Shown: positions 1 to 6,818, counted from the stretch's first letter. The stretch is 8,419 nucleotides of DNA from Dehalococcoidia bacterium (GCA_030639215.1 DAOWDD010000015.1:1-8419); one strand, 5' to 3'. Notes: a model not told the origin generated them from the sequence alone. Program-made: numbers and translations.

Positions 1-6
1 AGGAAG

Positions 7-1482
7 ATGAGACTAGGTACGTCCGGAAGAGCAGCTATCTGGCGCTTATTAGTGATAGTGATTCTGGCACTGTTTCCGGTCTTTACCAGCGCCAGACCAG
101 CACTTGCCCTCAGTGTTTATGATTATTTCACAATCGACTATGATACCGTATTTAGCGATTACGTGATTGAAGGTAGTGAAGTCTTCTACGCCACGGTTAT
201 CGGCACGGCGACCTGTAAGCAAGACCTGCCCCTGCCGGTAAGCAGCGGGTACATCACCTCCCGCATTGTAGCTGAACATCGGGGTAGTGGCGACCGGATA
301 ACACTAAAATCAAGCTTTAAGCTAGACATCGAACCATTCCCCAACAAGGTCGGAGAAATCGCCTGGGAGAGCATGGTCGTCCCCCTGCGGTTTCCCGCGG
401 GATGCCGGTCCGGCACCTATGATATAGTCGGCGAGCTCATCGAGTCCAGAGCCGTCGTCACAACATCCTCCATCACCTTTTCTATCCCGGTGAGCAAGTA
501 TCTACCTTCGTTAAAGGAAATGGACTCGGTGACCTACATCCCGGATGAAGAAGAGATAATAGTTGGCCCCACTATCGATTTGTCTGATTACACCGATGCA
601 GGTGGCATTTTCATCGGTGATTTTATCTTCCAGTCCAGCGACGGCTGGTGCCGGCTAAGCATCAAGAAAGGCACACTATGTCTCAATAAGGATGGTGAGC
701 CGCTCCGCGAGCTAACCATGGTTACTATGGAAGACCGGCCAGCCCCTCCGGAAAACTACAATATCATCGGCCTTGTCTACGACCTTGGCCCTGATGGCGC
801 CACCTTCCACCCGGCGATAACCATTATCCTTAGCTATGATGAGCCTTTACTACCCGGGGGTGTCGCCGAGGATGCCCTGGTGATTGCTACCTGGGATGAA
901 CCAAGCGGTGAGTGGGTAATACTGGAAGGCGATACAGTTGACCCCGATACCAACACTATCGCTGCACCACTAAGCCGCTTCAGCGCCTTTGTCATCCTGG
1001 TCCCTACCTCTCCAGGCCCAGCGCCGCCCTCCGGTCCGGGGACCTTGACCATAACCGACCTGGTGATAACACCCCAGGAAGCGGACACCGGCGAGGAGAT
1101 AACCATCAGCGTCCTGGTGACCAACAACGCTGAACTTGAGGATACCTACATAGTAGTACTGAAGATAAATGGTGTTCCAGAAGCCACCGGATACATACCG
1201 CTGGCCGCTGGCAGCAGCCTGCCAGTAACCTTCACCACCAGAAAAGATATTCCCGGGACCTATATCGTAGATGTCAATGGCCTATCGGATACGTTTGAGG
1301 TCAGGGGAACCCCACCGGTAGCGCCGCCGGCCGAGCCGCCGGTATCACCCCCTGTAGAACCTCCGGCGCCACCGGCACCACGAGGTGAGACTAACCCGGC
1401 ACTGGTTGGCGGCATTATCGCCGCCATAGCCACCGGTATAGCCGTACCACTGGTGCTCAGACAGCGTCGGAAAGGGTGCTGA
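7..1482 (+). CDS. Exported, C-terminally anchored surface protein with CARDB-like domain
   Basis: The 491-residue protein begins with a Sec signal peptide: Arg residues at 2 and 8, a hydrophobic core at about 11-26 and a likely cleavage after PALA near residue 34. The N-terminal extracellular part (about 35-250) has Cys 70, 133, 215 and 225 and no family I recognise. Residues about 251-332 (GLVYDLGPDGATF ... SRFSAFVIL) form a beta-rich module of a kind I have seen in Chloroflexi and archaeal surface proteins. Residues about 347-432 look like a CARDB/Ig-like adhesion domain. A Pro-rich linker (435-459), a hydrophobic segment (about 464-484) and RQRRK form a stop-transfer anchor, so the bulk should sit outside the cell. 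The AGGA sequence directly abuts the ATG, which is too close for a normal ribosome site, and the window begins here, so the start could lie upstream. It converges on the flavoprotein gene with 6 bp between stops. Precise function is unknown; adhesion or envelope structure is an inference. Confidence 0.8.
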   Translation: MRLGTSGRAAIWRLLVIVILALFPVFTSARPALALSVYDYFTIDYDTVFSDYVIEGSEVFYATVIGTATCKQDLPLPVSSGYITSRIVAEHRGSGDRITLKSSFKLDIEPFPNKVGEIAWESMVVPLRFPAGCRSGTYDIVGELIESRAVVTTSSITFSIPVSKYLPSLKEMDSVTYIPDEEEIIVGPTIDLSDYTDAGGIFIGDFIFQSSDGWCRLSIKKGTLCLNKDGEPLRELTMVTMEDRPAPPENYNIIGLVYDLGPDGATFHPAITIILSYDEPLLPGGVAEDALVIATWDEPSGEWVILEGDTVDPDTNTIAAPLSRFSAFVILVPTSPGPAPPSGPGTLTITDLVITPQEADTGEEITISVLVTNNAELEDTYIVVLKINGVPEATGYIPLAAGSSLPVTFTTRKDIPGTYIVDVNGLSDTFEVRGTPPVAPPAEPPVSPPVEPPAPPAPRGETNPALVGGIIAAIATGIAVPLVLRQRRKGC

Positions 1483-1485
1483 TAA

Positions 1486-1508
1486 TGGTCAATCTTCGAC
1501 CAGTTTTT
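1486..1508 (+). terminator. Weak candidate intrinsic terminator after the surface-protein gene
   Basis: A 5-bp stem TGGTC/GACCA (1486-1490 with 1498-1502) encloses a 7-base loop and is followed by G then TTTTT. It starts four bases after the TGA at 1480-1482. The stem is short and overlaps the last codons of the convergent gene, so this is only a candidate. Confidence 0.3.
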
Positions 1509-2061
1509 GCCCGGCAAGATAAGCCTGGTGCAGGGCATCAGGGTGCTTAGCGATAACGCCCTTCTCATCTATGCCGCGGAACACCAACTCGCCAGCATAG
1601 GTAATGTCCAGGACGGTAAAAAGGGCCTTTACTATCGCCAGCGACGGCTCGAAGAGGTTAGCCATCTTCAGGGCGCCAACGGAAACAAACAGTCCCTTTC
1701 TTTCTCGCCTGTCGCCAAGCGGCGGTAGCTTAAGCACGTACTTTCTTGCCCACAGCGCCTGACAGCGGTCAATCATCGCCTTCATCTGGGCCGTCGGGCT
1801 CAGGAACTGGACGGGGGAGGCCAGGACTACCCGGTCCGCCTCTTCAAGCTCACGATAGACCATCTGCATGTCATCATTTATGCGACAGCTACCTGCCCTG
1901 GAGCAGGCATCACAGTGCTGACAGGGGGTAATCTTGAGCTTGTTAAGGATGACGGTTTTGACCTCAGCACCCCGGCTGGCAACACCCTTCATAACCTCAT
2001 CAAGCAAAAGGTCGGTATTACCACCCCGCCGCGGACTACCATTGATACCAAGAACCTTCAA
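1489..2061 (-). CDS. Iron-sulfur flavoprotein / NADPH-dependent FMN reductase family
   Basis: The 190-residue protein has a flavodoxin-like fold. GSPRRGGNT (8-16) is the FMN-phosphate loop, and ASPVQFLSPTAQMKAMIDR (81-99) is the second flavin-contacting stretch, where many family members have SPVYF or SPVYW. Between them lies a compact cysteine motif, C47-x2-C50-x2-C53-x5-C59. It matches the 4Fe-4S motif of archaeal and anaerobe iron-sulfur flavoproteins (Isf family), which shuttle electrons and can reduce O2 or H2O2. The start is TTG at 2061-2059. It is chosen because a strong GGAGGT sits nine bases upstream and the protein then begins MKVLGINGSPR, as the family does. It lies 33 bp downstream of ybeY on the same strand, so the two are probably cotranscribed. 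The cysteine motif suggests an anaerobic or microaerobic host. The electron donor and acceptor cannot be read from sequence. Confidence 0.85.
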   Translation of the reverse strand: MKVLGINGSPRRGGNTDLLLDEVMKGVASRGAEVKTVILNKLKITPCQHCDACSRAGSCRINDDMQMVYRELEEADRVVLASPVQFLSPTAQMKAMIDRCQALWARKYVLKLPPLGDRRERKGLFVSVGALKMANLFEPSLAIVKALFTVLDITYAGELVFRGIDEKGVIAKHPDALHQAYLAGQKLVED

Positions 2062-2070
2062 TTTCTCGAT

Positions 2071-2076
2071 ACCTCC
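2071..2076 (-). promoter_or_regulatory. Shine-Dalgarno site that fixes a TTG start
   Basis: The minus strand reads GGAGGT, then nine bases, then TTG. This near-perfect site justifies the non-ATG start of the iron-sulfur flavoprotein gene and lies in the 33-bp gap after ybeY. Confidence 0.8.
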
Positions 2077-2094
2077 ACTAATAAATAATGCTGC

Positions 2095-2574
2095 TTATTT
2101 CAGTATGTCCTCAATCAGACCTAAGACTTCCGCCTCTCTGGCTGCCATCCGGCGCCTGAGTTCCGGCTCTTCATCCTGATAGCCCAGGAGATGGAGTATA
2201 CCATGAATAGTGAGGATGGCTATCTCTTTCCTGATGGAGTGCCCCTGCTGCTCAGCCTGTACTACCGCCTGGGGGTAGGAGATGACAACCTCACCAAGGT
2301 GTAACACCCCATCCGTCGGCTGAACAAAGGGAGCCTCCCCCTCGGCAGGCAGCATATGGAAGGCGATTACATCGGTGGGGCTGTCCTTACCCAGATAGTT
2401 CCGGTTTAGCTCCTGTATCCTTTCCTGACCGGTAATAACCAACCCGAGCTCTGACTGAGAGCCGACACCCTGGGCGGCAAGGACCCGTTCGGCTACTCCC
2501 TGCAGCCAGGATGCGTCTGGGCATTCGGCAAACCCTTCGTCAACTAGAACATTAATTTCCACCTGAGTAATCAT
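2095..2574 (-). CDS. ybeY: Endoribonuclease YbeY (rRNA maturation factor), variant metal site
   Basis: YbeY is a single-strand endoribonuclease needed for 16S rRNA 3'-end processing and ribosome quality control. The 159 residues match the family length. Family blocks are clear: LNRNYLGKDSPTDVIAF (56-72), LGEVVISYPQA (93-103) and HGILHLLGYQD (124-134). The usual motif is HGxLHLxGYDH, with three His ligands for a metal ion. Here the first two (H124 and H128) are present, but the usual Asp-His pair after GY reads Gln133-Asp134, so Asp replaces the third His. The reading comes straight from the codons TAT CAG GAT. The start at ATG 2574 gives the expected MITQVEINVLVDE opening, though no good Shine-Dalgarno precedes it. 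The gene leads the minus-strand pair with the flavoprotein and diverges from pyrG. The identity is secure; whether it is fully active is open. Confidence 0.92.
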   Translation of the reverse strand: MITQVEINVLVDEGFAECPDASWLQGVAERVLAAQGVGSQSELGLVITGQERIQELNRNYLGKDSPTDVIAFHMLPAEGEAPFVQPTDGVLHLGEVVISYPQAVVQAEQQGHSIRKEIAILTIHGILHLLGYQDEEPELRRRMAAREAEVLGLIEDILK

Positions 2575-2657
2575 AGCACAGGCCGGGACTGGAGCAAATA
2601 GGGGGCTGCTATTTTGGTCGTCTTAAACTTAAGGGAGATGGCACAAGCAAGAAAATC

Positions 2658-2666
2658 TGGTATAAT
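2658..2666 (+). promoter_or_regulatory. Candidate extended -10 promoter upstream of pyrG
   Basis: The sequence TGGTATAAT has a perfect -10 hexamer (2661-2666) and the upstream TG of an extended -10. No good -35 box lies 16-18 bases before it. It faces pyrG and may be a secondary start upstream of the main promoter at 2712-2740. Confidence 0.4.
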
Positions 2667-2711
2667 GGCGGGAATAAAATGAGACTTGCCAGAAGGCAGC
2701 GGCAAATAAAC

Positions 2712-2740
2712 TTGACAAGCGGCATCTCTCCGCTTATAGT
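2712..2740 (+). promoter_or_regulatory. Sigma-70-type promoter facing pyrG
   Basis: A consensus -35 box TTGACA (2712-2717), a 17-base spacer and TATAGT (2735-2740, five of six matches) form a near-ideal housekeeping promoter. Transcription should begin near 2746-2748, leaving a leader of about 120 bases before pyrG. It lies within the divergent ybeY/pyrG gap. Confidence 0.7.
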
Positions 2741-2747
2741 TATAAGC
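2732..2747 (+). promoter_or_regulatory. Perfect palindrome over the pyrG -10 box (possible operator)
   Basis: GCTTATA-GT-TATAAGC has two 7-base arms that are exact reverse complements around a 2-base centre. It covers the -10 box and the predicted start point, where a bound repressor would block polymerase. No regulator is identified, and the AT-rich -10 itself supplies part of the symmetry. Confidence 0.4.
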
Positions 2748-2868
2748 AGAGGGGTATTTCACCAAGCTTCCATCGGATAACCCCATCGTGAAGTTACCGG
2801 TTAAAACCTTGACCAGTTCCCACAGAAATATTTAACTTTCTTTAGTTTTTATGGTTTGGTTCTCCCAT

Positions 2869-4503
2869 ATGCCAAAATACATCTTTGTTACCGGTGGAGT
2901 GGTTAGTTCGGTCGGCAAGGGTATCACCGTCGCTTCCATCGGCACCATTCTGAAGAGCCACCAGATCAGTGTGTCGGTGCAGAAGCTAGACCCGTATCTC
3001 AATGTTGACCCGGGAACAATGTCGCCCTATCAGCATGGTGAAGTGTTCGTTACTCAAGATGGTGCCGAGACTGACCTCGACCTGGGTAACTACGAACGTT
3101 TTATTGACGTCAGCCTTACCGCCGAATCCAATGTGACCTCAGGTCAGATCTACAGCTCGGTTATTGATAAGGAAAGGCGGGGTGACTTTCTGGGCGGCAC
3201 CATTCAGGTAGTCCCTCACGTTACCGGTGAGATTAAGGAACGGTTCAGAAGGTTAGCCGCCAAATCCCAGGCTGAGGTGCTTATTATTGAGGTCGGCGGC
3301 ACGGTAGGTGATATTGAGGGGCAACCCTTTCTGGAAGCCATCAGGCAAATGAGGAACGATGTCGGGCGGGACAATGTGCTCTATATTCATGTTACCTTTC
3401 TCCCCTACCTTACTTCCACCCAGGAGTTAAAGACGAAACCTACTCAGCACAGTGTTAATGAACTACGCCGCATTGGTATCCAGCCTGACATTATCGTATG
3501 CCGTAGCGATTACCCTATCTCGGAAGCGATAAGGGACAAAATATCCCTGTTCTGCGATGTGGAGCGGCAGGCGGTCATCCCCCTGCCCACAGTAGACACC
3601 ATCTACGAAGTACCGCTGGTCCTTGAAGAGGAGGGCCTGGGGCGGCTGGTTATCGACAGGCTTGGTCGTAAGACCAGTAAGACAGACTTAAACCACTGGC
3701 AGGAACTGGTCAGCCGAATTAAGGAGCCCCTTGAGCCGGTCAATATTGCCCTGGTGGGCAAATATGTGGAGTTACAGGACGCCTACTTCTCGGTCCGTGA
3801 AGCGCTGTGTCATGCCGCCCTCCACCATAACAGGTGTATCAACCTGCTCTGGGTCCGCTCTGAGGATTTAGAGAGGGACGGCAGCGACACCCTGCTCCAA
3901 TCGGCCCAAGGTATTATCGTCCCCGGTGGTTTTGGCGTTAGAGGAATAGAAGGTATGATAAAGGCAGCCGGCTACGCCCGAAAGAACGGAATCCCCTACC
4001 TGGGATTGTGCTTGGGGATGCAGGTTATGGTGATTGAGTTTGCCTGCCATGTACTGGGGTCAAACGAGCCCAACTCCACCGAATTCTGCGCCTCTACCGC
4101 CTACCCGGTCATCGACCTTCTCCCCGAACAAAAGGCGATAGAAAGTAAGGGGGGCACTATGCGCCTGGGGGACTATCCCTGCCAGTTGGTCAATGGTAGC
4201 CGCGCCGCCGGTGCCTACAAAGAGAACCTGGTTAACGAGCGCCACAGGCACCGCTACGAATTCAATAATCAATTCCGCACCCTCCTCGAAGAGGCGGGTA
4301 TGGTCTATTCCGGTCTGTCCCCCGACGGCAGGCTGGTAGAAATCTGCGAGCTAGCCGGCCATCCCTGGATGGTAGGCTGCCAGTTCCATCCCGAGTTTAA
4401 ATCCCGTCCCGGCCGTCCGCACCCCCTGTTCCTCGGTTTCATCGGAGTTGCTAGAGAAACACTGCGGGAGGGGGCACAACCTTCGCTGCCCCTCTCCTCC
4501 TAG
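2869..4503 (+). CDS. pyrG: CTP synthase (glutamine-hydrolysing)
   Basis: CTP synthase makes CTP from UTP, ATP and glutamine in the cytoplasm, the last step of de novo pyrimidine nucleotide synthesis. From the ATG at 2869 the protein has 544 residues, normal for the family, and starts [18 protein letters not shown], the expected synthetase opening with its nucleotide-binding loop (residues 8-18). [14 protein letters not shown] (141-154) is the family signature. The C-terminal class I glutamine amidotransferase domain (from about 292) has PGGFGVRG (352-359), the nucleophile C381 in GLCLGMQ, and catalytic H507 and E509 in QFHPEF. An upstream in-frame ATG at 2851 would add six residues (MVWFSH) absent from the usual N-terminus, so 2869 is preferred. 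Neither start has a recognisable Shine-Dalgarno, and the leader is A/T-rich. The transaldolase gene follows after 31 bases, which implies cotranscription. Confidence 0.97.
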   Translation: MPKYIFVTGGVVSSVGKGITVASIGTILKSHQISVSVQKLDPYLNVDPGTMSPYQHGEVFVTQDGAETDLDLGNYERFIDVSLTAESNVTSGQIYSSVIDKERRGDFLGGTIQVVPHVTGEIKERFRRLAAKSQAEVLIIEVGGTVGDIEGQPFLEAIRQMRNDVGRDNVLYIHVTFLPYLTSTQELKTKPTQHSVNELRRIGIQPDIIVCRSDYPISEAIRDKISLFCDVERQAVIPLPTVDTIYEVPLVLEEEGLGRLVIDRLGRKTSKTDLNHWQELVSRIKEPLEPVNIALVGKYVELQDAYFSVREALCHAALHHNRCINLLWVRSEDLERDGSDTLLQSAQGIIVPGGFGVRGIEGMIKAAGYARKNGIPYLGLCLGMQVMVIEFACHVLGSNEPNSTEFCASTAYPVIDLLPEQKAIESKGGTMRLGDYPCQLVNGSRAAGAYKENLVNERHRHRYEFNNQFRTLLEEAGMVYSGLSPDGRLVEICELAGHPWMVGCQFHPEFKSRPGRPHPLFLGFIGVARETLREGAQPSLPLSS

Positions 4504-4523
4504 AATTATTAATAGTGCAAAAC

Positions 4524-4528
4524 AGGAG
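4524..4528 (+). promoter_or_regulatory. Shine-Dalgarno site that fixes the transaldolase start
   Basis: AGGAG lies six bases before the ATG at 4535. It rules out the longer frame from 4448, which would overlap the end of pyrG and add 29 residues unlike the family. Confidence 0.8.
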
Positions 4529-4534
4529 AAATAT

Positions 4535-5182
4535 ATGCAGCTCTTCTTAGACACAGCCAATATCGACCAGATACGACAAGCCGCCAAGCTGGGCGTTATC
4601 AGTGGTGTTACCACCAACCCCACCCTGGTGTCCAATGAGCAGACCTCCGACTATGAAACGGTAACCAAGACCATCTGCTCGATAATCCCCGGTTCGGTTT
4701 CCGTTGAAGTGCTGGCCGAGGATAGTGAGTCAATGGTTAAAGAGGCCCGAGTCAAGGCCTCTTGGGCGCCAAACGCAACCATTAAGATACCAGCCACTGC
4801 CGATGGCCTCCAGGCGATATCAGTCCTGAGCAAGGAAAATATAGCAGTGAATATGACCCTGTGCTTCTCATTGAACCAGGCCATGCTCGGAGCGCTGGCC
4901 GGCGCTGCCTATGTCAGCCCCTTTGTCGGCAGGCTGGACGACGCCGGTCATGATGGCATGCAGCTGGTCAAAGACATCGTCGATGTGTTTAAATACTATG
5001 AGTTCCGTACCAAGGTAATTGCAGCCAGCATACGCCACCCTCAACACTGTCTGGCAGCAGCTGAAGCGGGGGCTCATATTGCCACTGTTCCCTATAGTGT
5101 ACTTATGCAGATGATACGCCACCCACTTACTGACATAGGGATTGCCCGCTTTCTTGCCGACTGGCAGCGTGTATCGCAGTAA
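4535..5182 (+). CDS. tal: Transaldolase, small TalC / FSA-like type
   Basis: The 215-residue cytoplasmic TIM-barrel enzyme belongs to the small transaldolase / fructose-6-phosphate aldolase family. Seen in the sequence: LDTAN with active-site D6, TTNPTL (26-31), Schiff-base Lys84 in TIKIPAT, AVNMTLCFS (104-112), and YVSPFVGRLDD (126-136) including R133. Two residues separate the two activities. E. coli FsaA has Gln59 and Tyr131, whereas transaldolases have Glu and Phe there. This protein has Glu58 in SVEVL and Phe130 in SPFVG, so transaldolase is favoured: transfer of a dihydroxyacetone unit between sedoheptulose-7-P and glyceraldehyde-3-P. The genuine start is the ATG at 4535. It sits between pyrG and rho, probably in the pyrG transcript. 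Transaldolase links glycolysis to ribose-5-phosphate and so indirectly to nucleotide supply. The gene name follows the activity; many databases would label it fsa. Confidence 0.9.
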   Translation: MQLFLDTANIDQIRQAAKLGVISGVTTNPTLVSNEQTSDYETVTKTICSIIPGSVSVEVLAEDSESMVKEARVKASWAPNATIKIPATADGLQAISVLSKENIAVNMTLCFSLNQAMLGALAGAAYVSPFVGRLDDAGHDGMQLVKDIVDVFKYYEFRTKVIAASIRHPQHCLAAAEAGAHIATVPYSVLMQMIRHPLTDIGIARFLADWQRVSQ

Positions 5183-5193
5183 GTAAGATAGGA

Positions 5194-5222
5194 TTCGTAG
5201 AGCCCAAGTACTCAACTACGAA
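5194..5222 (+). repeat. Inverted repeat just after the transaldolase stop
   Basis: TTCGTAG (5194-5200) and CTACGAA (5216-5222) are exact reverse complements around a 15-base loop, 11 bases past the TAA. No T-run follows, so it is not a standard intrinsic terminator. It may be a transcript 3'-end or processing structure. Confidence 0.35.
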
Positions 5223-5335
5223 GCGAGGCTGTTTGGTAACCTGCTCAGATACTCTACAGGGGCAGTCTTAAGGAAGAACTGATAACAGGACGACTCAAGA
5301 GCACTCACCGGAACAAAGTCTCCCCTCCAGAATTG

Positions 5336-5367
5336 TCCCTCTCACCAAGGGAATATTAAGAGAGGGA
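5336..5367 (+). repeat. 8-bp inverted repeat in the rho leader
   Basis: TCCCTCTC (5336-5343) pairs perfectly with GAGAGGGA (5360-5367) around a 16-base loop, 34 bases before the rho start codon. No T-run follows. It overlaps the weak -10-like TATTAA and could be an mRNA structure or protein site. Confidence 0.4.
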
Positions 5368-5401
5368 GTACCAAATAAGAACCAAGGGGGAAGGTTAAAA
5401 C

Positions 5402-6667
5402 ATGAACATTACCGATTTAGAAAACAAGAGCAAAGATGAGCTGGTTGAGCTGGCCAAGGAGATGGGGCTTTCCAGCTGCACTAACTTGAAGAAACAGGAG
5501 ATTGTCATGCGCCTCCTGCAGGTGCATACCGAACAGCAGGGTAATATCTTCTGCGGCGGCATCCTGGAGATTATGAATGATGGCTACGGTTTCTTAAGAC
5601 AGAACTCACTGCTGCCCAGTTCAGACGATATCTACGTATCCCAGTCACAAGTCCGCCGCTTCCGTTTACGTACCGGCGATATGGTCACCGGCCAGGTCAG
5701 GACACCCAAGAGCAGCGAGAAGTACCGCAGCCTGCTCCGGGTAGAGGCGATTAACGATATCAATCCCGAGATGGCGAAACATCGCCCCAATTTCAAAGCA
5801 CTTACCCCCACCTTTCCCGACAAAATAATCAACCTGGAAACGACAGCCGATAACCTTTCCAACCGGCTGATAAACCTCATCAGCCCGATTGGCCGGGGAC
5901 AGCGAGGCTTGATTGTGTCACCACCCAAAGCGGGTAAGACACTGCTGCTCAAATCCATCGCCAATGCCGCCACTGTTAACTATAATGACATTCACCTTAT
6001 GGTCTGCCTTATTGGGGAACGACCGGAAGAGGTCACCGATATGAAACGCTCAATCAAAGGCGATGTGATAAGCGCCACCTTCGACGAGCCGGTAGAGAAC
6101 CACACCCGAGTCGCCGAGCTGGCACTGGAGAGAGCCAAACGGTTGGTAGAAAGCGGCAAGGATGTAGTCATTCTCCTTGATGGCATCACCCGTCTTACCC
6201 GGTCGTACAATCTGGTGATGCCTCCCAGCGGCCGCACCCTATCCGGCGGTATTGACCCGGCTGCTCTTCACCCGGCTAAACGCTTCTTTGGCGCCGCCCG
6301 CAATATGGATGAGGGCGGTAGTCTGACCATTATCGCCACCTGCCTTATTGATACCGGCAGCCGTATGGATGACCTCATCTATGAAGAATTCAAGGGAACC
6401 GGCAATATGGAACTCCACCTCGACCGCCGGCTAGCCGAGCGCCGAATCTTCCCGGCAATCGACATCCAGCGCAGCGGCACCAGACGGGAAGAGCTGCTTC
6501 TAAATGAAAAGGACGTGAAACAGATCTGGCTGCTGCGGCGAATGATATCCATGGTCGCCTCTGACGCAGTCAGCTTTACTGAGACTACGGAGCGAGTCCT
6601 TGACCGCCTGCGAAAGACGAAGACCAACGTTGAGTTCCTGGCTAACTTAAACAGGGAAACAGCATAG
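5402..6667 (+). CDS. rho: Transcription termination factor Rho
   Basis: Rho is a hexameric RNA-dependent ATPase/helicase that terminates transcription. The 421-residue protein matches E. coli Rho in length and layout. It has an N-terminal helical domain (1-45) and an OB-fold RNA-binding domain (about 50-118) with GYGFLR (61-66) and [19 protein letters not shown] (75-93). The ATPase core has Walker A SPPKAGKT (173-180), [10 protein letters not shown] with the catalytic Glu (205-214), Walker B VVILLD (255-260), the Q-loop region around [10 protein letters not shown] (281-290), and the R-loop and end signature [19 protein letters not shown] (330-348). The residue after the Walker B Asp is Gly261, where E. 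coli has Ser266, a residue tied to bicyclomycin sensitivity. A purine-rich Shine-Dalgarno supports the ATG at 5402. No terminator lies between rho and the tRNA gene 62 bases later, so read-through into the tRNA is likely. No long internal insertion of the kind found in actinobacterial Rho is present. Confidence 0.97.
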   Translation: MNITDLENKSKDELVELAKEMGLSSCTNLKKQEIVMRLLQVHTEQQGNIFCGGILEIMNDGYGFLRQNSLLPSSDDIYVSQSQVRRFRLRTGDMVTGQVRTPKSSEKYRSLLRVEAINDINPEMAKHRPNFKALTPTFPDKIINLETTADNLSNRLINLISPIGRGQRGLIVSPPKAGKTLLLKSIANAATVNYNDIHLMVCLIGERPEEVTDMKRSIKGDVISATFDEPVENHTRVAELALERAKRLVESGKDVVILLDGITRLTRSYNLVMPPSGRTLSGGIDPAALHPAKRFFGAARNMDEGGSLTIIATCLIDTGSRMDDLIYEEFKGTGNMELHLDRRLAERRIFPAIDIQRSGTRREELLLNEKDVKQIWLLRRMISMVASDAVSFTETTERVLDRLRKTKTNVEFLANLNRETA

Positions 6668-6689
6668 CAGGGTAAGAAGGGACTCAGGT

Positions 6690-6719
6690 TTGACACGCTA
6701 CCCCGCCAGAGTCTATACT
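6690..6719 (+). promoter_or_regulatory. Sigma-70-type promoter of the initiator tRNA gene
   Basis: A perfect TTGACA (6690-6695), an 18-base spacer and TATACT (6714-6719, five of six matches) lie directly before the tRNA. The predicted start near 6726 leaves only about four bases to be trimmed from the tRNA 5' end. It begins 22 bases after the rho stop codon. Confidence 0.7.
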
Positions 6720-6729
6720 TGACATATAA

Positions 6730-6804
6730 CGCGGGGTGGAGCAGTGGAAGCTCGTCGGGCTCATAACCCGAAGGTCGTTGGTTCGAATCCAACCCCCGCT
6801 ACCA
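6730..6804 (+). tRNA. Initiator tRNA-fMet (CAT anticodon)
   Basis: All four arms can be folded. The acceptor is CGCGGGG (6730-6736) with CCCCGCT (6794-6800), then A73 and an encoded CCA. The D stem is GAGC/GCTC, the anticodon stem TCGGG/CCCGA with loop CTCATAA (CAT at 6762-6764), and the T arm GTTGG-TTCGAAT-CCAAC. Initiator identity rests on three known hallmarks. Position 1-72 is unpaired (C1 with U72, where E. coli has C1 with A72). The anticodon stem has three consecutive G-C pairs. The D stem carries A11-U24. The gene is 75 bases long, two shorter than E. coli's because the D loop (AGTGGAA) is shorter. It carries formyl-methionine to start codons. Its 3' half is partly repeated at 8240-8278. 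Confidence 0.95.
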
Positions 6805-6805
6805 A
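6768..6805 (+). repeat. Direct repeat, copy 1 (within tRNA-fMet)
   Basis: This is the 3' half of the intact tRNA-fMet plus one flanking base, the partner of 8240-8278. The core 6781-6805 matches 8254-8278 at 24 of 25 positions, differing only at 6791 (A) versus 8264 (C). Confidence 0.75.
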
Positions 6806-6818
6806 AGGAATATTCGAG

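Larger units (their letters stand above)
5183..5401 (+). promoter_or_regulatory. rho leader region
   Basis: These 219 bases separate transaldolase from rho and contain no credible gene. They hold two inverted repeats (5194-5222 and 5336-5367). A poor promoter-like pair, TTGTCC (5333-5338) and TATTAA (5354-5359), has only a 15-base spacer. Near the start codon lies a purine-rich ribosome site, GGGGGAAGG (5386-5394), seven bases before the ATG. rho genes are commonly autoregulated by Rho-dependent termination in their leader, so this length is suggestive. I see no clear C-rich, G-poor rut region, so autoregulation remains inference. Confidence 0.4.

Noticed and set aside
1311..1383. CCG-rich repetitive stretch as a possible repeat element
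   Set aside because: It is explained by codons of the Pro/Ala-rich linker of the surface protein.
2571..2786. 71-codon minus-strand frame overlapping the ybeY start by ATGA
   Set aside because: The overlap looks like translational coupling. However, the product is low-complexity, has no recognisable family and lies antisense across the pyrG promoters, with no ribosome site of its own.
4448..4534. Extended transaldolase start overlapping pyrG
   Set aside because: The extra 29 residues are unlike the family, and the AGGAG before 4535 marks the real start.
6719..6724. Second TTGACA just before the tRNA
   Set aside because: It would need a -10 box inside the tRNA sequence, and none is visible. 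It overlaps the -10 of the proper promoter.
6379..6792. Minus-strand 137-codon frame across the rho end and tRNA
   Set aside because: It is antisense to the conserved rho coding sequence and to the tRNA, so it is a shadow frame.
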